64,000 nucleotides of DNA from Metallyticus violacea (taxonomy: Eukaryota > Arthropoda > Insecta > Mantodea > Metallyticidae), in assembly GCA_030762175.1 (NCBI GenBank), contig CM060831.1, positions 5,471,001-5,535,000 of the forward strand, given 5' to 3'. The notes beneath the pieces were generated by a model. The model was not told the DNA's origin and ran no database searches. It saw nothing but the letters and a program-made list of their open reading frames with translations. This document shows positions 58,471 through 64,000 of this stretch, one piece after another; the first letter of the stretch is position 1; every line of letters starts with the position of its first letter. Position numbers and translations under genes: made by a program.

Positions 58471-59054
58471 ACTAAAAACGTAAATTTAACAGATGTTAAA
58501 GATATGAATACTTGCAATTTATTTTTACATTTATTTAAAAATACAAATTGGATTTTTGTACAGTATAATTAAGTACGCTAATATAATAAAGTATTTTTAA
58601 ATTACAAATTAATTGTGTATAATTTTTTACATTAGTTACGCACCCCTGACAATGAAAATATAATTGAAATTTGCCAGTTTCTTCTTATCGTAATAGTAAA
58701 GCATATTGCTGATGACAAGAAGTTGTAAATAAATAAGTTATCTAGTGGGCTCTATGGGGAATGAAATAAGCGCCCTTAAAAGACTGAGTTATTCTTATCT
58801 TAGGTTTATTATTGTTAGGAAGGGGTTAACAGATAAAGGTACAAAACAGAATTTTGGAGGTGGTAGCGACGAACATTGCCAGCGTTTTCAGCAACAAATC
58901 TCATTGATGGAAAAACGTTACTAAGGAAAATGCAGTGCAAGAGTGCTTGCTGACAACTGCTGGACAGTAATCAGGATGCTCCTGAACTTGACTACAAGAA
59001 GAAAGTAAAGAGAAAGTGTATTTAGTCAATAAAAGAGATCATAATTAGGTAGTA
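58471..59054. other. unassigned DNA replacing the middle of a LINE
   Basis: The expected endonuclease-to-reverse-transcriptase linker of the LINE is not visible here. Sequence of unknown origin, then a SINE at 59055. Confidence 0.4.
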
Positions 59055-59331
59055 CCGCCACGGGTGGCCGAGGTCGTTAAGTCTCGGACTCGTGAGCGGG
59101 AGGTCTGGGTTCGAATACCGCCAGGACCGTCCTTCCTGACTGAGGTTTTTACCAGGTTTTCCTCAGTCCTCATAAATGGCAAATGCCGGGGAGGTACCCT
59201 AAACTTAGGCCTGGAACGATTCCTTCCATAAAATCCTTTCCCAATATATCATTTCATCTCATGTATCATCAGTGTCCATCGCCTGTGTTGCCTCTGTAAC
59301 AAAAACGGGCGTTAAACACTATTCATTCATT
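59055..59331 (+). mobile_element. SINE family A, full-length with target-site duplication
   Basis: Well-conserved copy: CCGCCACGGGTGGCCGAGG, GGTTCGAATACC (B box with one change), body, GGGCGTTAAACACTATTC, then an (ATTC)n tail instead of poly-A. Flanking direct repeats of 15 bp match at 13 positions (59040-59054 and 59332-59346, CATRATTAGGTARTA). Confidence 0.9.
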
Positions 59332-59639
59332 CATGATTAGGTAATAAATGGCATTAGGCAGATTTTCATAGAAAATATTGCCTATTGTAACTATCCTAAA
59401 TTTATCTGTTAACTGGAGCATTTTCCTTGCCACTGCCATATTCAGCATAATGCGTTCTTTAAGAAAAATGAGGTTTCGTTTTCTTTCATGTCGCAAATTA
59501 AAAGTCAAAGTTTGTTGTCAAAGTGTCAATTTTTATGAGATTTTTAATAACACATTCCCCCTCATATCTATTACCTTTACATCCAATAACAAATGTAACA
59601 TTAAAAATGTTACTAATGAACTCCGCATTTTAAAAAATA

Positions 59640-60084
59640 TTTGTTTGATGTTTTATGACCTTTATATTTGTTTTTTGTATATATGAATACAAAAGCAAAC
59701 ATATTGATTTGAAAAAAAATATATATAACATCTTAAAACCAACCAAAATGAATTATTATTCATCCTTTATTAATAATTTTAATGTTCTTGGTCTCTTATA
59801 CATTATCTTGAACTCAAATTCGAAGTCTGAAATATTTACAATGAATTTGAACTGTGAAGAACTCAGTATATTTTTATTCACAAAGTTCAAGAAATTATAA
59901 ATACTATACCCACTAATAATGAATTTATGTCCTTTTTAAATCAGTTAACTAAACTCGCATGTAATTTTGAATTTATAGAACTTAGTGTCAAAGATGTGTA
60001 CTCTGCTATTATGAAATGAATTAATAGTAACTGCACGAATGTGTATGGAATTAACTCTAAAATTTTAAATTGGCTGCTCCGTAT
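59640..60084 (+). pseudogene. LINE fragment preceding the reverse transcriptase core
   Basis: Frame at 59980-60075: LSVKDVYSAIMK then INSNCTNVYGINSKILNWL. This is the conserved region just before the reverse transcriptase fingers in jockey/CR1-like LINEs (ED-x-Y-SAI..MNSNCTGVDGI). It ends abruptly at 60084, where the mariner inverted repeat begins. Confidence 0.65.
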
Positions 60085-60250
60085 ACGAGCATAGGTCCAT
60101 AAGTTTCCAGCTTCATCGATAGAGATTATCGCCTTCACAAAACCCTTATCTGGTGTCATACCTTATCTGTTAATTGTGGCTATACCTCTGTGTTCAGTAG
60201 TTCAGATATAGTTACATAAAGAAGGCTATGTGTAGAAGATTATGACTGTA
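60084..60250 (+). repeat. Truncated 5' end of the 42123-type mariner
   Basis: TACGAGCATAGGTCCATAAG starts the inverted repeat, and the next 165 bp align with 42123-42300: ATCGCCTTCACAAAACCCTT, TGTTCAGTAGTTCAGATATA, TAAAGAAGGCTATGTGTAGA. It stops before the transposase start. Only the 5' end is present. Confidence 0.8.
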
Positions 60251-60489
60251 TACAATATTTTATACTAATATATCATAATGTAACTAATGTAATTTATTTC
60301 AATTTAGAAAGTTAAAAATAACAAGAACTAGAAATATCGAATCAATATGTTGTTGTTCATATGTTTGTATAATTACACATTAGTGTATTTAAGTTACTGT
60401 TGATTTTGTTGAAACATTTAGTAACTTGATGTTATGAAGATTAAATGAAAATTATAATGGAATTTTATGAAAGTGATAAAGCTTTTGAA
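60251..60489. other. unassigned AT-rich DNA
   Basis: Short AT-rich stretch; nothing recognised. Confidence 0.5.
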
Positions 60490-61245
60490 GGAAAGTTGTT
60501 GAAGAGGCGACTAGTATAAGGAATATTTGGTGTTTGAGAAATCTAAAAAATTGTGTGAATGAGAACGTGTTCACAGCTTGGTGCAAAAAGAAAAATGTCA
60601 GGACAGTTAATGAGAATGTTATGTTGGAGAATCTTCTGAAGAAATCTTCAACCTTATGGTTATTTATTCAATGTTAAAGCCTTGGTTATATTTGAGTCAT
60701 AGTATTGATATAGCAACATTTGGAAGTTTAATTGCCTTCTTGAAAAGTTGAAAAGAAAATCTGTTGAATAGGTCCAGTATTTCCACTAAGAGGAGACGGT
60801 AAATTTTTGGTGGATGCTCCTGATGCCGAATATTTATGTAAATAAAGGTTGGTGTAATAATGGATATTGCTGGCTTTTGTTGCAGAGATGAACTTATGAA
60901 GATGGAACTCAACAATATAGAAGATAAAGAAAATGTATTCATCATATCAGTTCTGAAGACCAAAAACACACCAAATTGTGGATGGAAAGGAAAAGTAGGT
61001 AAGCATTTACAAAAAGTTTGTCTCTCTGCATCAAAAATATATTGGACACAATTATTTGTGTGTTAATTACAGAAATGGAAAGTATGCATTGTAGTCAATT
61101 GCTATTAATACAATGCCAGTTTGGAAAGAAAATTGACAATTTTTTGAAACTAGACAACTCCAGGACATTGTTTTCAGAGGATTTCAGCTGCATTATTTGT
61201 GGATGCTGGAGGAGATGTACTGAAATTAAAAAAAAAAAAAAAGCG
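60490..61245 (+). pseudogene. Decayed tyrosine-recombinase (Crypton-like) gene
   Basis: Plus-strand pieces in the order of an insect multi-copy tyrosine-recombinase family: NVRTVNENVMLENLLKKSST then LW (60595-60660), FGSLIAFLK (60720), FLVDAPDAEYLC (60800), IAGFCCRDELMKMELNNIED (60866), NVFIISVLKTKNTPNCGWKG (60930), KLDNS then PGHCFQRISAALFVDAGGD (61150-61215). The two landmark motifs of the fold are visible: the box-1 Arg region (G-x-C-R-R-E/D-E-L in relatives, here GFCCRDEL) and the H-x-x-R region (here HCFQR). The first active-site Arg reads Cys and the second Arg reads Gln. The catalytic Tyr region was not found; a 15-base A run near 61229 sits at its approach. Frame breaks between pieces. 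Family name is from memory. Confidence 0.6.
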
Positions 61246-61790
61246 TTGATAGTTGAAGCTTTTACATTTACTGTTTTAGTATGCAAAGTTTAATTTTGTA
61301 CAATAATTTTGCTGCACTTTTATCTTATTACATTTACAACAAATGAAGAAATATTTCCTGGAGAAATCAATCAACACTCTTACATAGCCAGGAATACTCC
61401 AATCTGAATCCCATTAAGAATTGCTGGAACCAAGTAGAAATTGTAATAGAAAATGAAACACTCAATTGCATATGAGCTTCAAAGTGTGTTATCAAATTTT
61501 TAGGCTGTTTGATGAGTAAAGCAATACAAAAGAAAACCAAAGTTAATTTAGTTTAAATCTCAGCATAATCTTCCTTCAGGTCAATACACTTTGCCTAATG
61601 GTTTCTAAAGCCATTATACTTTTATTTAGAGAATGATTTGTTAAATTCTGCAATTTTCACAGCATTTACTGCCAGAGAGAGTGAATTTTTAGGCATTAAG
61701 AACAAAGCTTTCTGGCATCTAAAATAAGCTCTAAAAATAAGAAATATATGCTATAAAGATGAAAATAAGTATTACAAATGTATTAGCGAT
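61246..61790. other. unassigned AT-rich DNA
   Basis: Nothing recognised. Confidence 0.45.
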
Positions 61791-63235
61791 CAAGGAAGGA
61801 ATTGCAGTTGTACCATGAATGATTTTTGTCAAATTTTCTTAAATATCTGTCGATCCTTCTACAAGGCACTGAAAATAACAATGAAAATATATATATGCTG
61901 TGTCTCTTAACTCTCTAGGGGTCACAATTTTTGTTTTTTCTTCAACAAAACTTGGCATATAACCATCAATTACCAAACTACTCATAAAGTTCATTAATCA
62001 GTAAAATTGGATCATTGGGAGTGAGTTAACCTAAGGAGAAAATGTTTGTAAATATTTCAAAATTGCTCAAAAAGTCACAATTTTTAATTTGACGAAACTC
62101 GGTATATTTTATTAAAATAAATTAATCAAAGTAGTTTCTTAAAATCAGGGCATTTGGGCTATTATTAGAGAGGTATACCTGAAAATCAAGCTGGGGTTAA
62201 AGTGAAATTTTAAAATTGCTCTTGCACTCGCAATTATTTTAAAGGAACCTCACTAAATGCCATGGAAATAAAATAAGAAAGATAATTTCTGTAAATCAGT
62301 GAAATCAAAATATTAGGAATGGGAGTTTACCTGAAACCCAACATTTAAAAGTCGCTCTAGCCACACCAATATTTGCTTTCTTGCAACGCAACTTGGTATG
62401 TGTCATTTAAATAAAATAAGAAAAATGTTTTCTGAAAATCAGGAAAATCTGGTCATGATTTTCTAATATGAGTTTGAGAATTATATATGTAAGAGCTCTC
62501 TGTGTTAACCTTCAGAAAACATTTACATTACGTGATTTTACTACAATAACATTTAAATTAAATTTCACAGCCACTGAAAATCAATGGAATTTTGATCGTT
62601 TATTGTTGATGTGTATATTTGCTTAGTACATTGCAATTGTTTTTAAATAGTAACATATTTTTGTTTTATTGTCACATAAATGTCTTCTTCTTAAATACAC
62701 AAACTTTCCTTCTGTTATTTCTCTGTATTTTAGTGAATGTAAATATGACACCAATGGCTCAGTTCATAAACATGGTTACATTTAAAAATGTTTAAAAATA
62801 ACCACACAGTATAACTTTTCTGTCAGTGGTCATATATTTCATTTAATTAATAGCACATCCTTAATTTTTGTGGTTTATTCTCAATAATAATAATAATTCT
62901 AAAAATGTTATTTCTCTTTTGTAATACTTATAGATGTGCAAGAATTCTAACTTTCTGCCTCTTACTTTTGAAAATTTAGGTTAATTTCACTATATACATT
63001 TATTTGCAAATTATTTTGAGGGAAAGAAATAGACAAACCTAGTTAAGTAATGAATTATAGTTCAGTTTTTCTTTTATTAGTTAGCTTTAGAGTTTGTCAT
63101 GCTAATTAACACATAGTAGTACCATAACTTATTTTGTTAATTAATAATGTCATAATTTGGATGTTGTATTCTTTTTTTAAAGTTACTCTACTTGCTGAGG
63201 AATTTGTTTAGTTTATGCAGCTCTTGCACTATGGA
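61790..63235 (+). repeat. Large dispersed repeat, copy D (longest tail)
   Basis: Leader (GTCGATCCTTCTACAAGGCA), three core units with the TGGGAGTGAG-like word at about 62012, 62159 and 62308, then the whole tail: TAATATGAGTTTGAGAATTA, CTTCACAGCC-like blocks, GAATGTAAATATGACACC, GTGGTCATATATTTCATTT, an (AAT)n run near 62884, and the end block GTTACTCTACTTGCTGAGGA, TTTAGTTTATGCAGCTCTTG near 63210. This copy is the best guide to the full length of the repeat (about 1.45 kb). Confidence 0.82.
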
Positions 63236-64000
63236 CTTTTTTATTATCAGGATAGTTTTTTCTTTCAGGCCATTTTGAGATTTGAAATAGATTACAGACA
63301 GAGCTAAATCTAGGGAGTAGGCTGAAGGCTGCTAAATTTGAACTTCAGTTTGCAAATTTTTGCCATTGCAACTGTATAATACTAGTGCAATAGAACTTTC
63401 TTCTAGGGAAAATGTGATCCTTTTTTCATAATTTCATTGCAGTAGATTACCAAAATATTCACCATTGATGATGTTTCCATATAAGGTAGTCCATTGAAAT
63501 AATATCCTGTGAATCCCAGAACAGCATAGTCACAACTTTTCATGCTAAGGTGTTGTCCGTGATTTCTTCACTACAGGTTCTGACTTATAAATCTGTTTTT
63601 TATATATATATATATATTATATGTCTTGTCAACAGTAACCAATGACACAAAAAATTCTGTGAGCAAACACAGTACCCAATAAGCACAAAGTTTCCTCAAA
63701 TGTTCAGAGAAGAAGTTGTGAACATTGTCCTGGTCGACTCAGGAACTGATGATAGGAGCGATGGCTCCCGAAACTAGTCTTCCATTTTATTGAATTTTAG
63801 TGGTGTGTATGTTATAATTACGACTCAATTTTTTAAAATGTCACTGCTGATTTATCAATTTGTTTAAAACAGAGTACAAATCTATAGAAAAGACACACAG
63901 AAAATTACGCAAAAGTAAGCCATAACCCCATCCCACATAAATACATAGTGTTCTACAGCTTGGCACACAGAATAATTAACATCTAACTCATAGAAAGTTG
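63236..64000. other. unassigned DNA to the window end
   Basis: Contains a short (TA)n at 63601-63618. No gene recognised. Features may continue beyond the window. Confidence 0.45.

Overview
This window looks like a gene-poor, repeat-rich, AT-rich stretch of an animal nuclear genome, most probably an arthropod. The grounds are many decayed mariner/Tc1-type transposases, tRNA-derived SINEs, non-LTR retrotransposon fragments, long microsatellites and no bacterial-style gene packing. An insect is likely from the transposon families; a narrower identity (a cockroach-like large genome would fit) is a guess. No housekeeping gene, rRNA or convincing free-standing tRNA gene was seen.

The only convincing host-gene sequence is one long exon at 20854-22439 (+). 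It begins at a splice acceptor, has no in-frame ATG, and ends at a TGA. It encodes a coiled-coil region made of eight ungapped 35-residue repeats, followed by about three and a half ankyrin repeats. It reads as the last coding exon of a gene whose 5' part lies upstream, possibly outside the window.

The rest is layered mobile DNA. 0-16.5 kb: SINEs, five or six mariner remnants on both strands, two LINE reverse transcriptase fragments and a long (CTAT)n tract. 16.5-20.8 kb: a CpG-rich inverted-repeat element, the first copy (A) of a large dispersed repeat, a second SINE family and LINE 3' ends. 22.4-30 kb: two DDE transposase ruins, an AB-alternating satellite of about 68 bp monomers, a mariner split by a SINE, and two adjacent (TA)n palindromes. 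30-43.5 kb: a decayed multi-domain transposon gene, repeat copy B, a tiny inverted-repeat element with a tRNA-like core, and a full-length mariner with both terminal inverted repeats. 44-51 kb: four more mariner loci and a 70 bp minisatellite. 52-64 kb: repeat copies C and D, a LINE broken by two SINE families and abutted by a mariner fragment, and a decayed tyrosine-recombinase gene.

The useful biology is therefore mostly insertion history: SINEs inside mariners with recognisable target-site duplications, a mariner fragment against a LINE, and loss of catalytic residues in almost every transposase. Coordinates of decayed elements are approximate, usually within tens of bases. All homology statements come from reading translated motifs and aligning copies within the window by eye, not from a database search.
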